The notes under the pieces are model-generated. The model did not search any database. It was not told the origin of the DNA and saw only the letters and a program-made list of their open reading frames with translations. A program made the translations under genes and the position numbers. A stretch of DNA of 64,000 nt from Agelas oroides (Eukaryota > Porifera > Demospongiae > Agelasida > Agelasidae). Positions 11,403 to 21,758 of the stretch are shown in pieces; position 1 is the first letter of the stretch, and every line of letters starts with the position of its first letter. Where the stretch lies: positions 4,260,871 through 4,324,870 of the forward strand of contig OX422193.1 of assembly GCA_949130485.1 (NCBI GenBank), given 5' to 3'.

Positions 11403-12063
11403 ATGGGGAGAGAGACAATGCTATGCACACATACATCCACATACGTGAACCCAAATAGACATCATCAGAGCACATTCTGACTACGTTCACCAACATCTGA
11501 TCCAGGTGGAACTGGAATGCTCATTAGTTGTGACTTGACTCCTACTTACTCTAACATGCTGTAACTTTAGCTATCACTTGGTAATCAAAACAGCTTTGTA
11601 ATACCACTTAGCTAGGTACGTACTATATAGCTGTTAATGGTGTGCAAATTTTATACCGAATTCTTCTAATCCCATTTAATTTAGCAAATTGACTTTTATA
11701 GATACTTGTAGAACCAAGGATATTTAGCAATAAGCAATCAAAACAACAACCAATGAATGTGACATTCAACAAAGGTAGATAGTCACTTCCCTCATAGTTC
11801 TCACCAGCATAAATATCCTCCTGGTCCACAGCCAATGGACGTATTTCTGTGTCTGCTGTAGGCCATTACTATCTGCTATATAGTGCTCCAGAGAGTATAT
11901 ACATCTTTTTTAAAAAACTCATGCAAGCCTAAGCTTGAACAAAAGGGATCTGTCAACTCTATTCTTGGTACCCTGCTGAAACAGTACATAAGTACTTAAA
12001 TGGGACAACACCCAGCTCATGAGTATATAAACTTTTAAAGAAGAGCAGGAAGTGTCTCAATCT

Positions 12064-12076
12064 GTGTGTGTGTGTG

Positions 12077-12165
<89 letters not shown>

Positions 12166-12187
12166 CGTGTGTGTGTGTGTGTGTGTG
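12064..12187. repeat. Long (GT)n microsatellite
   Basis: About 120 bp of GT with rare interruptions (GACTGT, GCGT, GCAGCGT). Confidence 0.95.
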
Positions 12188-12439
12188 GTTGTAGGTGGAA
12201 ATGACATGCACACACAGACACATACACCCTAATCAGTATGGAATCATGTAAACAGATGTAAGGAATTATACTCTCCTACACAAGCTATCTGATATCAGGT
12301 GGAACTGGAATGCTCATTAGTTGTAGCTTGCCACCTGTATGTTGTAACATACTTCAACCATAGTAACCATTACAATTACCAATACCAAGAAAGAATTCCA
12401 GGTAGCTATGTAGTAGGCTACGGGTCGTGAGTTTAAAGG

Positions 12440-12614
12440 CCGTGGCGTAGCGAAGGGCGGGCCTGGCCGGGCACGTGGCCAAAGCACCATGTTCATCCCC
12501 GCTCATGTTACACGATCTCGCGCGAAGCGGGCACAAGCGCTAGTCTTGTTAGACTCCCTAGAGCTAGCGTACACCAGGTGCCCGGCCAATACCAATGACC
12601 TGGCTACGCCACTG
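12440..12614. mobile_element. 175-bp hAT-type MITE with 8-bp TSD
   Basis: The exact direct repeat TTTAAAGG flanks it (12432-12439 and 12615-12622). Left end CCGTGGCGTAGCGAAGG; right end CCTGGCTACGCCACTG. An inner inverted pair GGCCGGGCAC/GTGCCCGGCC lies inside. An 8-bp duplication with CAGTGGCGTAGC-like ends is the hAT signature. Confidence 0.85.
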
Positions 12615-13264
12615 TTTAAAGGGACTGAAACCTGTGGTCATGCGATGATCAGAGAGGCCTCCCCTGAAGACCACCAATTTTTGAGCACATCCCTCAAAAA
12701 TAGTAACTTACTTAGCCGTAACTGCCCCACCCATCTACCCTTAAACTGCATAACCCATTTAACCCCCACCCCCATGTCCCCATTGTTTTAAGCTTCACAC
12801 TCGATTTGTGTGCAGAAAAAAAAACTTCCACATATAGGAACATTGATGTGCCAGCTGGTGTTGGTGCTCCCCCACTCAACACCCAACTCCTACACAAGCT
12901 ATCTGACATCAGGTGAAACTGGAATGCTCATTAGTTTATATAGCTTGCCACCTATATGTTTCAATGTGCTGTAACTATAGTAACTATTACAATTACCAAT
13001 ACCAAGAAAGAATTCCAAGTAGCTATGACCATACATTAAGGCTTTATGAGCATCATAACCAAATACCATGCTCATTATTGCAGACTATGCTACCAACTCC
13101 CATATTCTGCTATGTGTTCACATTGTAGTATTGTTCACACGTGGGGGGCATTTATGTGTGTGGTGTGAAGAGATCTAGAACGAGGACACACACATAATAC
13201 ACACCATCAGAGCATGTTTTAACGAGGTCTCATGAAGACAGGTCAGTTTGATGTTATGAGATGA

Positions 13265-13440
13265 CAGTAGAGAAAAGTATCACTGGGAATTGAACCCAGG
13301 GCTCCTGGCTTGAGCTGACAGTGCTCTACATATAACCACTAGTTAACAGCTTGTACCATCTGCGCAGTATATATAGAAGGTGTGGTCATGGTTAGCCAGG
13401 AGAGTTGGGTTTGATTCCTGGCTTTTCACTCTCCTCTACC
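13265..13440. repeat. tRNA-like (B-box) pair in inverted orientation
   Basis: On the minus strand near 13282-13298 lies TGGGTTCAATTCCCAG, matching a T-arm/B-box. On the plus strand near 13407-13422 lies TTGGGTTTGATTCCTGG, the same arm in opposite orientation. No complete cloverleaf can be drawn, so I read these as tRNA-derived SINE remains. Confidence 0.35.
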
Positions 13441-13659
13441 TTCACCTCATAACATCAAACATGTCTTTATATTTCCAATTGAGGTAAGATGTATGAAGTA
13501 TCAAGAGTTCTCGTTTAAATACTCCTACACAAACAATCTGATGTAGGGTGGACTTTGGAATTCCACTTACTGGATGATGGTGAACTTTAATGAGGGGGAT
13601 AGTCACCCCACTGTTAATGGAGGTTGTTACCATGCATCTGCTACCAGAATAGACACTTT

Positions 13660-14680
13660 AGAGAGGTGCATCCTATAGAAAATCAAACAAAGGTAGCTAC
13701 AGCCATTACAACCTCTGCCACACCCTGCCTTGTCTGTATGCTTTAGCCACATCGAGTAGACCAGAGTTGTAGGGCTAGGGCAAGAACTTGAGTGAAATGA
13801 AATCCATCAAAAAGTAACTGCCTTAGCTAGCTCCATTTCATTGGTTTGAAAAATCTTTAGCAGCAGCTACAGCTTGTTACATTCGTTGTAAACTTTAGCA
13901 GGTAAGTTCAAAGCTCAAATTAGGCATTGGCATGCAAAGTATGCTATTATGCCAATGATAGCAACACTACTCTAGCTTGTCTGTTTTTTGCCCAGCTGAA
14001 TAATTATTTGTATTACTGAGTTTACATTCTTCACTTTTCTACCACTGGTCTCATACCAAGATGCTATGAAAACTGCAGAAATTGATGCAAATTTTAAGTT
14101 TACATTCATTCAATTGTGCCAGTTTGTTGGTTTCGTACTCATGCAGCTCTCTTGTCTCATAGGTAAACGGCACTAAAATAAACCAAGTGCTCCTGATAGC
14201 CAAAAATCAGTGCTAAAAACACAAAAAAAATAAATAGTTGCTTGTTCAAGTTGCCACTGCCATCTCTGTATGCTATGCTTTTAAACTGCTTAGTAATATG
14301 CTCAGCCAATTATGTTTTGTTTTTTTGTAAGCACATAATTATCACTACTGCCTCTGCTCCTATACATTCTAGTGAATACCATGCCCTAATTTTGCTGGCT
14401 TAAAGCTGGGATGAGCATGGGAACGAGGCTACATGTACACGTACATTACTCTCCAGTGGACGTAAACCGCCGAAGAACAGCGTGAGAACGAGTACAGGGA
14501 TAGAACGTGGTCGTGGCGGAGGAGTATTAATTAAGTTGGACACACCCAGTGCAGTGTTTTTTAAAGTTGTAGTCAGGGCAGTAGGGATATTATTTGTGAT
14601 CGCTTTTACATGCCAGTTGTCAATTTTTACTGTTGTATACTTTCCATCAATCGCCTTCTGTACCTGTCATCTGTCGCGAT
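13660..14680. other. Stretch with no recognisable gene
   Basis: AT-rich, with no long frame or clear repeat. A possible first exon, ATGGAGATGCTTGAC at 14689 followed by a GTGAGA donor near 14722, has good start context but no partner exon. Confidence 0.5.
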
Positions 14681-14763
14681 CGTCAGAAATGGAGATGCTT
14701 GACATGATCATGACGAACGGTGAGACTGAGTGAAGGTTTGCGTAATTACAGTACATCTTACCG

Positions 14764-14818
14764 ATTTGTTCCTGCGTAGTAATGCACTACGTGTCCCGTG
14801 CACGCATGCAGGAACAAA
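14764..14818. repeat. Short foldback
   Basis: TTTGTTCCTGC near 14765 pairs with GCAGGAACAAA near 14808, an 11-bp stem enclosing about 30 bp that itself has ACTACG/CACGCA-type partial pairing. Confidence 0.6.
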
Positions 14819-15151
14819 CCGGGATGCAGTGCAAGGTCACATGTATAGCTAGATATACAGCCTCATTTTCGCGCCATTCAATTTTGTTGAGTCTCGCGTG
14901 GCCATACCCTACCCTCCAATCCTTCTTCCCGGGTAAGGTCTGGCTACGCGAGAATTCTTGACTGCTCTGGTTAACTACCAGAATGTTTTTTGCAGCGCTC
15001 TGCTGTGTAAGCTTTCCTCCGCCCAATTGCCATCAATCACTGGTAAACAATTTTCCGAATAAGGCCATATACCAAACTACATTCGGGCCCATCTGACACA
15101 TAGTTTGCCAGACGCTACTCACAAATGACACTGAGGTTTTCATATAGGTTA

Positions 15152-15336
15152 GGGGACACTTCCAAGCTATTTTTAAAAATTAGCGTCATGGCAAAAGTAG
15201 CTGATAGTCATATCTGGACTTGAAGACAGTAGCAGATATACATGTAGGACAGTCTAAAGGATGGCTCGAAGTTCATGCTAAAATTAGCGTCATAATGACG
15301 TTAATTTTTTTTTTTTTTAAGTTTGGAAGTGTCCCC
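15152..15336. mobile_element. 185-bp PIF/Harbinger-like MITE
   Basis: Perfect 14-bp inverted ends GGGGACACTTCCAA/TTGGAAGTGTCCCC, flanked by TTA on both sides (15149-15151 and 15337-15339). A 3-bp TTA duplication is typical of PIF/Harbinger. Secondary internal repeats TTAGCGTCAT occur near 15180 and 15285. No coding content. Confidence 0.8.
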
Positions 15337-15927
15337 TTATACGATGAAACCGAAGCGAAGGGTCTACGGGTGTTAGGAACCCGCGAAAACCCATATAAAC
15401 ACTCGCGCGCGAAGCCAGAGTTGTTTATGGTTCCAAGGAAATCTAGATCCCGTAAGCCCCTCATACGATATTAACACCAGGCCTGGAGGCAGCTATTTTA
15501 GACTGGTACAGCCATTTGGTGATCAGTAAGTGGATGCGCAAACATGCAATGTAGGGGTAGCTCCCCCAGGAAAATTATTTAAATTAGGTGCTCTGACATC
15601 GCTTCTGAGACCATCTTTGCGTCAAATGCTACTAGAGTCGTGACTCCAGTCCTACCTGTAGTTACTGCAGCTAGTGAAAGATGTGACGTGAAATGCTGAA
15701 AGGCTTGATCTGGCCTCTTTATCTTTGAAACCATTCGTGGGCGTGCAACACTAAATTCTGCGCAAGTTAGCCCAGTCCCCATTTTTCGCGCCAGTCTCGC
15801 GTCGTATCGAGCCTGATATACAGCCTCGTGTTCCCTCGTCGCGACCTTGGACGTTCAATGCCTCGTCGTCATACTTTGGACAAGAGAGCTACGACAAACG
15901 CTGGACCTAGGGGTAGGGTTGGGCGGA

Positions 15928-16371
15928 TTATGCTGGCATAATGTTAGGTACCAGAAAGCCGGCATTGAGCATTAGGCCACACAAAGTAGATTCACAGTTT
16001 ATCGTCAGCAAATTTTCTATTTTCCATGAGGGAGGGAGGTCATTATTCATATAAATTTTCATAGGAAAACCGCTATGAAATGCAGGAAAAACGTGATGTA
16101 ACATTTGACGAAGTTTCAAGACGTTTAACAGACGTCCATGACGTTCATACCCATTCCGACTATAGAAAGTGATTGTTTGTCTCTTCCAACGGCAACAGTC
16201 GATCACAGCTTCACACAATTCTCGTGAAGTTGGTACGCTTGGATGTACCCCAGCCTTTAAAGACTGGAAAAGGTCAGAGAACTTATGACTGGGGTTGCTG
16301 ACAGTGACAATGGACCACGGGACGATAGTGTGAGTAGGAGAGACCACGCTTACTGACACCAAATCGGCCAT
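15928..16371 (-). CDS. 147-aa ORF inside the hAT-like element, unknown function
   Basis: It starts at ATG (16371) in a good context (AAAATGGCC): MADLVSVSVVSPTHTIVPW..., continues with a Cys/Lys-rich middle (ELCEAVIDCCRWKRQTITF) and ends NAGFLVPNIMPA. The stop codon (TTA on the plus strand, 15928-15930) lies inside the left terminal repeat, so the present C-terminus depends on the element. I recognise no transposase or other domain. It may be a captured host-gene fragment or a small element-encoded protein. Its start lies 88 bp from the nested MITE at 16459. Coding status uncertain. Confidence 0.45.
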   Translation of the reverse strand: MADLVSVSVVSPTHTIVPWSIVTVSNPSHKFSDLFQSLKAGVHPSVPTSRELCEAVIDCCRWKRQTITFYSRNGYERHGRLLNVLKLRQMLHHVFPAFHSGFPMKIYMNNDLPPSWKIENLLTINCESTLCGLMLNAGFLVPNIMPA

Positions 16372-16458
16372 TTTTAGCTATCTATCTGCTCACTTGACTC
16401 AACGTGTTTGTTGTAAGGTCACGCGAGGTCACGTGATCAAATAATGAATAATGAACAG

Positions 16459-16719
16459 CAAGAGCGCATAAGAACGGGCGGCTAGAGTAAGAGCGTGTAA
16501 CTCCAATAGAAGCCCGTAGTCCGGGCAAAATTATTGAACCGTACTAAAAATAGAACACACGGTCACGTGCGTGCTTAGCAACAATGCGTAATGGCTTATG
16601 TCAACGCAGCATGCGCAGGGCGTGTTACTATTTTTAGTACTGGCGGTAAATTCCGCCCGGTTTCGAATTTTACGTAGTTACACGCTCTTACTCTAGCCAC
16701 CCGTTCTTATGCGCTCTTG
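16459..16719. mobile_element. 261-bp MITE nested in the hAT-like element
   Basis: The ends CAAGAGCGCATAAGAACGG and the reverse complement at 16701-16719 match, and the near-perfect part extends to about 44 bp each side (through AGAGTAAGAGCGTGTAACT). A weaker inner pair TACTAAAAATAG/CTATTTTTAGTA follows. The 7-bp TGAACAG flanks both ends (16452-16458 and 16720-16726). No coding content. Confidence 0.85.
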
Positions 16720-17331
16720 TGAACAGTAATCAGCAAAATTGCATGCGGGCGGTGACGATAAACTGCGAATCTATTTTGTGTGGCCTTATGCGGGAATAAT
16801 AGGTAGACATTTGAGCGTAATGTGTCTGTGGTAGACTGGTAGTCTCGTCCTCAGACCGTGTCCCAGTCCTAGACCGTGAAAGTATCTCATCCCATGCCTT
16901 GTTGGGGTAAGCGGCGAAGTAAGGGAGCAGTGATCAGCAATCGCAGAGTCTGGTGGGCTACGCTGAACTTTCCATGATGTTACAGTTCAATGGTCAATGA
17001 ACTGCCATCCTGTTTCAATTCACCTTTTCTGTACAGTGTAAATAACTCCTTCCAGAAATAATGGGCATAGTTTGAGCATAATATAGGCAACAATATACAC
17101 TCCCTATCTTTAAAACCTATATACATGCACTTAATTTGTTTTCATAGTCTGTAAACTGGATACACTTATTTTAGCTTTTGTTAGCTACTGTTGTATCCAT
17201 TGCTCTGGAGCATAAATTATTTATATAAAAAATTTTAAAAAACATAATTTTAGGCATAATTGGTATAATTTGGAGCATATTGGAATAGCATATTAAATGG
17301 GTAAAAATTGAGCATAACCCGCCCAACCCTA

Positions 17332-17800
17332 CCTAGGGGAGGCTAAGCACGCGTAAGTTGCAATCCAAGCGACGCCATTTTTTCTCCCCCAAAACCGCTA
17401 CGGCCATGGCCGTACCAGCCGTACCAGTGCCACCGGCCCTTTATACTATAGCCAATCAAATCTTTTCTCTCCTTACCAACAAAATTGCAGTTTAATACCA
17501 TGAAGCGCTACAAATATAGCAACGAGTTCTCATACAGTTTGCGTGCGCAGCGCTTAGCCCGTTAGCGGTTGTAGCGATTTGACAACGGCTGCTGTCTGAA
17601 GACGTAGGTAGCGGTGAAGAAAGCGCTTGGCTCGATAACGGTGGTCGCGAACTTGACGGGTTGATACGGAGCTTGCCTACAATTTCAGTGGGAGCCATAC
17701 CGTTCAACAAAATGCTAATACTCGCTCAACACAACTCGTAAGTCTTACTCACCAGGAAGTTTACGATGTAGATAGTATGTGGTCGGCACTGGATACGAGA
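17332..17800. other. Region between hAT-like element and LINE
   Basis: Contains CTACGGCC/GGCCGTA-type short inverted pieces also seen near 10075 and 22100, suggesting an older element into which the LINE inserted. The exact LINE 5' end cannot be fixed, and no promoter is recognisable. Confidence 0.4.
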
Positions 17801-17922
17801 ACTATATCGTATTAGTATCTCACTGACGCGCGCGAAGGTTACAACCTCAAGTCTCGTACCTGGGCGAGTGATAGGACAAACGTTCGTTATTGACAGGTCA
17901 CTTGCTTGTCAACTTGAGTGTA

Positions 17923-18900
17923 ATGGCGTCGCGGAAAGCTAAAAACCCAAAGACTAGCGCAGCTATGTGCCCTGTCTGTGAGAAGGCTGTAATTGACGGG
18001 GGACGAAAGAGCCAAGACTCCATCTTCTGTGAGGGCTCCTCCCAAGCATGGCTGCATCGATGTTGTGCAGGGCTGACTCGTACCCGTTTCGCTGAGCTAA
18101 GTGATGACAGCAGGCCGTTCTACTGTCCCAGCTGTGCGTCTGACATACACACACTTGAACTGGCAGAGTTGAAGAGTGCTGTGGCGGCCCTGGTCCTGGA
18201 AGTCGAGGAACTGAAAAGTACCGTTCATACGTTGAGATCGACTGTCCAGCCGGCTGAGGGAGTTGAGCGAACGTGATCTCAGGTTGTGCAAAAGAAACGC
18301 AAGCCCAAGAAGCCCCGACAAGCCCAGGGAGCTGACCAGAGTGCTGAGGAACGGGCTAGGACACTGACAAGCGTCTGCGACCTACGACTCTCCGGAGCTG
18401 GAGAACAACGTGGGAGCTCTCACGAGCAAGCTCCACCTTCCCAAAAGGAAAAAGTCGTTGGTGCAAGGAGAATTTGGGGAACCATGAAAACTACCACTGT
18501 GGCTACTGTCACATCAGCTCTGAGCAGGCTCACCTCTGTTGGGGGTAAGCTACAAATACGACGTAAGTTCAAGACAACTACAGATAATCGCATTAGATGG
18601 TGGTTTGTTGTGAGGGGCTCTGAAGAGGACCTTTGTAACTTAGAAAATGAATGGGACCGCATAAACATCCAAACATCGTGGAAATTAGAGGTGTGTTATA
18701 AGCTAGTAGAGAATCCTCCCCCTCAAGACCAAGACCAAGCGAGCGCCAACTGTGAGTCAGATACTGCTAATCATGATTCTGGTACTGACAAAAGCATTCT
18801 CTCAGAAACAACTAGCCTACAGGATACTACACAATCTTGTCCAGAACACCTTTTAGGCACAAGCCCTCAGGGGGAGACCCCCCTGAGGGAGGAGAATTAA
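17923..18900 (+). pseudogene. LINE ORF1, PHD finger and basic region, one in-frame stop
   Basis: The best start is ATG 17923 (GTAATGGCG), giving MASRKAKNPKTSAAMCPVC.... Residues ~16-70 form a C-x2-C ... H-x2-C ... C-x2-C zinc finger of the PHD type (CPVC, WLHRCC, FYCPSC), followed by a Leu-rich helical segment likely to be a coiled coil. An in-frame TGA at 18274-18276 interrupts it; reading continues in the same frame as a Lys-rich segment (KKRKPKKPRQAQ), a central block (RRIWGTMKTTTVATVTSAL) and an acidic Ser/Gln-rich tail, ending at TAA 18898-18900. The finger and basic tract suggest RNA/DNA binding in the RNP. The single stop could be a recent mutation in this copy. The tail overlaps the ORF2 frame by 85 nt. 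Confidence 0.75.
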
Positions 18901-21758
18901 TTGAAAATCATGCCGTGCGGGGTGTTCGCCCTGATAAGCATGTGCAGTTGCACATACTGTACTTTAATGCCAGAAGTCTATATCCCAAGCTTGACGAACT
19001 GCTTGCCCTGTGTGACATTGAAAGGCCAGAGGTAGTGTGCATTACAGAGACATGGTTGTGTGATGACATTGGTGAATTAGAGGTCTCCATCCCTGGATAC
19101 AGTTGTGTTAGATGTGATAGGAACAGACATGGTGGTGGGGTTGCATTGTTTATCTCTGACAAGCTGGAATACCAGGTTACAATGTGTGGGCAAAATGAAC
19201 TGGAATTTCTGCTTGTATCTGTACATAGCACAAACAATGTTAACGAGAAAGTGTACATTGGCTTATGGTACCGGCCACCTGCTAATTCAGCTGCACTAGA
19301 TAATTTGTATTCTATTTTTGAAAGTTTGGATATCAGTGTTTTTTCTAGTTTTATACTCCTGGGAGATTTTAATATTGACTTTTGTAATCACCACCATCCA
19401 CTTTTTAGCAAGTTATCTAGTATTTTACAGAGTTTTGTACTTACGCAGGTCGTACCTCAGCCTACCCACTTTAACAGCTCTGGTAGCTCTACCCTGATAG
19501 ATCTTGTGCTAATGTCTGTTCCATCGCAGTTGATAAAGTGCAGTGTAATCCCGCCACTGGGTAACTCTGATCACAATGGAATCGACGTTACCTTGAAATG
19601 GTCTCGTAACACACGCCCAGTGAAAGCCAGCAAACGAACCATCTGGAGGTATGCCCATGCTGACTTTGACAAAGCAAACCGATTGATTGTCAGAACTGAC
19701 TGGTCATTCCTGCGTAATGTGTCCAGTATTGATTCAGCATGGGATCTGTGGGAGCAAAAGTTCATTTCCATTATGGAAGAGTGCATCCCCAAAGCCACTA
19801 TTTCACAACAGCGGAATCTTCCTTGGATGAACAGGAGGATTAAAGCTAAAATCAGGAAGAGAAACAGCGTCTACAAGAAAGCTAGAGCAACTTGCCATTC
19901 ATCCTTGTGGCCTAAGTATGTATCATTGAGGAACGAAGTTGTACAACTGTTGAGACAATCAAAGAAGAATCACTTGAAGAGAATGTCAAATCTAGGGAGT
20001 AAACAATTCTGGAAAACAATTAAATATTTGAAAAAGACATCTAGTCAGGTTCCCACCCTGAAGAATGGTGCAACTGAAGCCTCATCGAATATTGACAAGG
20101 CATCCTTGCTCAATGAAGTGTTCTCTAAAAATTTCAATGATGCTATTCCTCCATTGAGCGAGTCGGATCATCAATGCTTCTTAGCTGATCCCTCATCACC
20201 ACCACCTGAGGATATTCTTTGCACCCAACAGGAGATCTTCAACTTGTTGAATGCCTTGGACACCAACAAAGCCTCAGGACCTGACGGAATTTCTGGGAAA
20301 ATGCTCAAAGGAACTGCTACTTCTATTGCACCAATCCTAACAGAGCTTTTCAATCTGTCAATCACGAGTGGGAGAATTCCTTCCAAGTGGAAATTGTCAT
20401 CTGTTGTCCCAATCCCTAAGTCATCAGGTAATGTGGAAAATCCCTCGAACTACAGGCCAATATCTCTTCTCTCAGTGGTCAGCAAGATCATGGAAAGACA
20501 TATTTACAGCATAGTGTTTGAACACTTGGCTGATCAGGAGTTTCTCTCTGCTGCCCAATGGGGGTTTTGCCCTGGGAAATCCACAGTTACAGCTCTTGTG
20601 TCAACCTTTCACAACATCCTCCAACTCATGGAAAATGGCTTTGATGTCTCCCTTGTCTTTTTTGACTTGCGTAAAGCATTCGACAGTGTTCCCCATCTTC
20701 CTCTTCTGCATAAGCTAAAAGACATTGGTCTGGACCAACACATTTTGCAGTGGATTGCTTCATATTTATGCAACAGACAACAATACGTTGTGGTGGATGG
20801 TGCTTCATCTGATACTACTTCTGTGCTGTCTGGTGTCCCACAGGGTTCAGTTCTGGGGCCTTTACTGTTTCTTATCTACATCAACCATGTTTCCTCCCTG
20901 TCACTTACTGATGGATCCAAGCTGACAATGTACGCAGACGACATCCTCCTCTACAAACCAATCAGTCATCCTGAGGATTATAGTGGCCTACAAGCTGATA
21001 TCGATGCCATACAGGATTGCATTAGCACCAATTACTTGACGATGAACCCACACAAATGCAAGTATCTCATTTGCTCAAGAAAGATACACCCCAATCTACC
21101 TCCTTCAGGACTCCTACTGGGTGGCGTGACATTAGAGCAGGTTGAAAGCTATCGCTATCTAGGAGTTTTGGTGTCATCCAGGCTAACCTGGTCTGATCAC
21201 ATCGAACAGATATGTGCTAAGGCCAGGAAGCTAGTTGGGATGTTGTACAGACAGTTTTATAGCTGGGCTGACTCCAACACCCTGCTGCTTATCTATCGTA
21301 CATGCATAAGACCTCACTTGGAGTATGCCTGCCAACTCTGGGACCCATTCTTGAACAAGGGCATGCAGTCACTGGAAGCTGTGCAAAAATTTGCTTGTAA
21401 AGTCTGTCTCAAGCAATGGGACTTGGACTATGACAGTATGTTGCAACTGCTCAACCTCCCCCGTCTGTCAGTTCGTCGTAAATATCTTAAGCTAACTGCA
21501 ATGTACAATATTGTTAGTGGTCATATGGACTTCCCATCTAGTATCTTTGTACAAAGTAATTTACCATACCACCTTAATCGTACAAGTACGTTTAGTTTTA
21601 CTAGACCTTTTGCACATACTAATTACATGTATCACTCATTTGTACCTTCTGTAATCTCCTCCTGGAACAATTTGCCTGACTCAGTTAAATTATGTTCTTC
21701 TATCTCCTCCTTTAAAAGATCCTTGTTGTATCACTTTGAGGCACATGTCTCACATTAG
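18816..21758 (+). CDS. LINE ORF2, endonuclease-reverse transcriptase
   Basis: The frame is open from 18816 to TAG 21756-21758, about 980 codons, in the -1 frame relative to ORF1. There is no early ATG before the endonuclease domain, so translation probably depends on frameshifting or reinitiation. N-terminal endonuclease motifs: FNARSLYPKLDEL, ITETWL, GGGVALF, LLGDFNIDF, STLIDLVL and the GNSDHNG catalytic end. Reverse transcriptase motifs: NKASGPDGISGKML, WKLSSVVPIPKS, NYRPISLLSVVSKIMER, FFDLRKAFDSVPH, GVPQGSVLGPLLFLIYIN and the catalytic YADD at 20931-20942. The C-terminal part (HLEYACQLWDPF, WNNLPDSVK, SISSFKRSL) is typical of L2/CR1 relatives. No stop or frameshift is seen, so the enzyme may still be functional. 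Confidence 0.92.
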   Translation, partial: PTGYYTILSRTPFRHKPSGGDPPEGGELIENHAVRGVRPDKHVQLHILYFNARSLYPKLDELLALCDIERPEVVCITETWLCDDIGELEVSIPGYSCVRCDRNRHGGGVALFISDKLEYQVTMCGQNELEFLLVSVHSTNNVNEKVYIGLWYRPPANSAALDNLYSIFESLDISVFSSFILLGDFNIDFCNHHHPLFSKLSSILQSFVLTQVVPQPTHFNSSGSSTLIDLVLMSVPSQLIKCSVIPPLGNSDHNGIDVTLKWSRNTRPVKASKRTIWRYAHADFDKANRLIVRTDWSFLRNVSSIDSAWDLWEQKFISIMEECIPKATISQQRNLPWMNRRIKAKIRKRNSVYKKARATCHSSLWPKYVSLRNEVVQLLRQSKKNHLKRMSNLGSKQFWKTIKYLKKTSSQVPTLKNGATEASSNIDKASLLNEVFSKNFNDAIPPLSESDHQCFLADPSSPPPEDILCTQQEIFNLLNALDTNKASGPDGISGKMLKGTATSIAPILTELFNLSITSGRIPSKWKLSSVVPIPKSSGNVENPSNYRPISLLSVVSKIMERHIYSIVFEHLADQEFLSAAQWGFCPGKSTVTALVSTFHNILQLMENGFDVSLVFFDLRKAFDSVPHLPLLHKLKDIGLDQHILQWIASYLCNRQQYVVVDGASSDTTSVLSGVPQGSVLGPLLFLIYINHVSSLSLTDGSKLTMYADDILLYKPISHPEDYSGLQADIDAIQDCISTNYLTMNPHKCKYLICSRKIHPNLPPSGLLLGGVTLEQVESYRYLGVLVSSRLTWSDHIEQICAKARKLVGMLYRQFYSWADSNTLLLIYRTCIRPHLEYACQLWDPFLNKGMQSLEAVQKFACKVCLKQWDLDYDSMLQLLNLPRLSVRRKYLKLTAMYNIVSGHMDFPSSIFVQSNLPYHLNRTSTFSFTRPFAHTNYMYHSFVPSVISSWNNLPDSVKLCSSISSFKRSLLYHFEAHVSH
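18864..18889 (+). promoter_or_regulatory. Perfect hairpin in the ORF1/ORF2 overlap
   Basis: CCCTCAGGGGG pairs perfectly with CCCCCTGAGGG around a 4-nt AGAC loop: an 11-bp GC-rich stem nine bases before the ORF1 stop codon. Eight nt upstream sits CCTTTTA, with ORF1 codons CTT TTA, a partly slippery heptamer for a -1 shift into ORF2. Spacing and stem strength fit programmed frameshifting, although the heptamer is not canonical. A role in termination-reinitiation is the alternative. Confidence 0.6.

Larger units (their letters stand above)
10440..13660. repeat. Series of 0.6-1.0-kb direct repeats
   Basis: The mark GGTGGAACTGGAATGYTCAT recurs at about 10460, 11505, 12298 and 12910, with a weaker form near 13548. 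Secondary marks follow in the same order in several units: AGATACAAGTAG/AGATACTTGTAG, GGTCCACAGCCAAT, a TAGTGCTCTAGA-type site and (GT)n tracts. This is an old tandem segmental duplication. A short minus-strand exon-like frame (YAMSGYSSFQGFIEQ before GTAAGT near 11038-11090) sits in one unit but cannot be linked to a gene. Confidence 0.6.
15914..17331. mobile_element. 1.4-kb hAT-like element, 8-bp TSD, carrying an ORF
   Basis: Left end TAGGGTTGGGCGGATTATGC; right end GCATAACCCGCCCAACCCTA, which differs by one base as a reverse complement. The 8-bp sequence CCTAGGGG flanks it exactly (15906-15913 and 17332-17339). It contains one 147-aa minus-strand ORF at its left end, a nested 261-bp MITE, and AT-rich filler with scattered GGCATAAT-type subterminal motifs. 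There is no hAT transposase, so it is a non-autonomous element. Confidence 0.85.

Noticed and set aside
20518..20925. Small plus-strand frames inside LINE ORF2
   Set aside because: Out-of-frame shadows of the reverse-transcriptase coding sequence.
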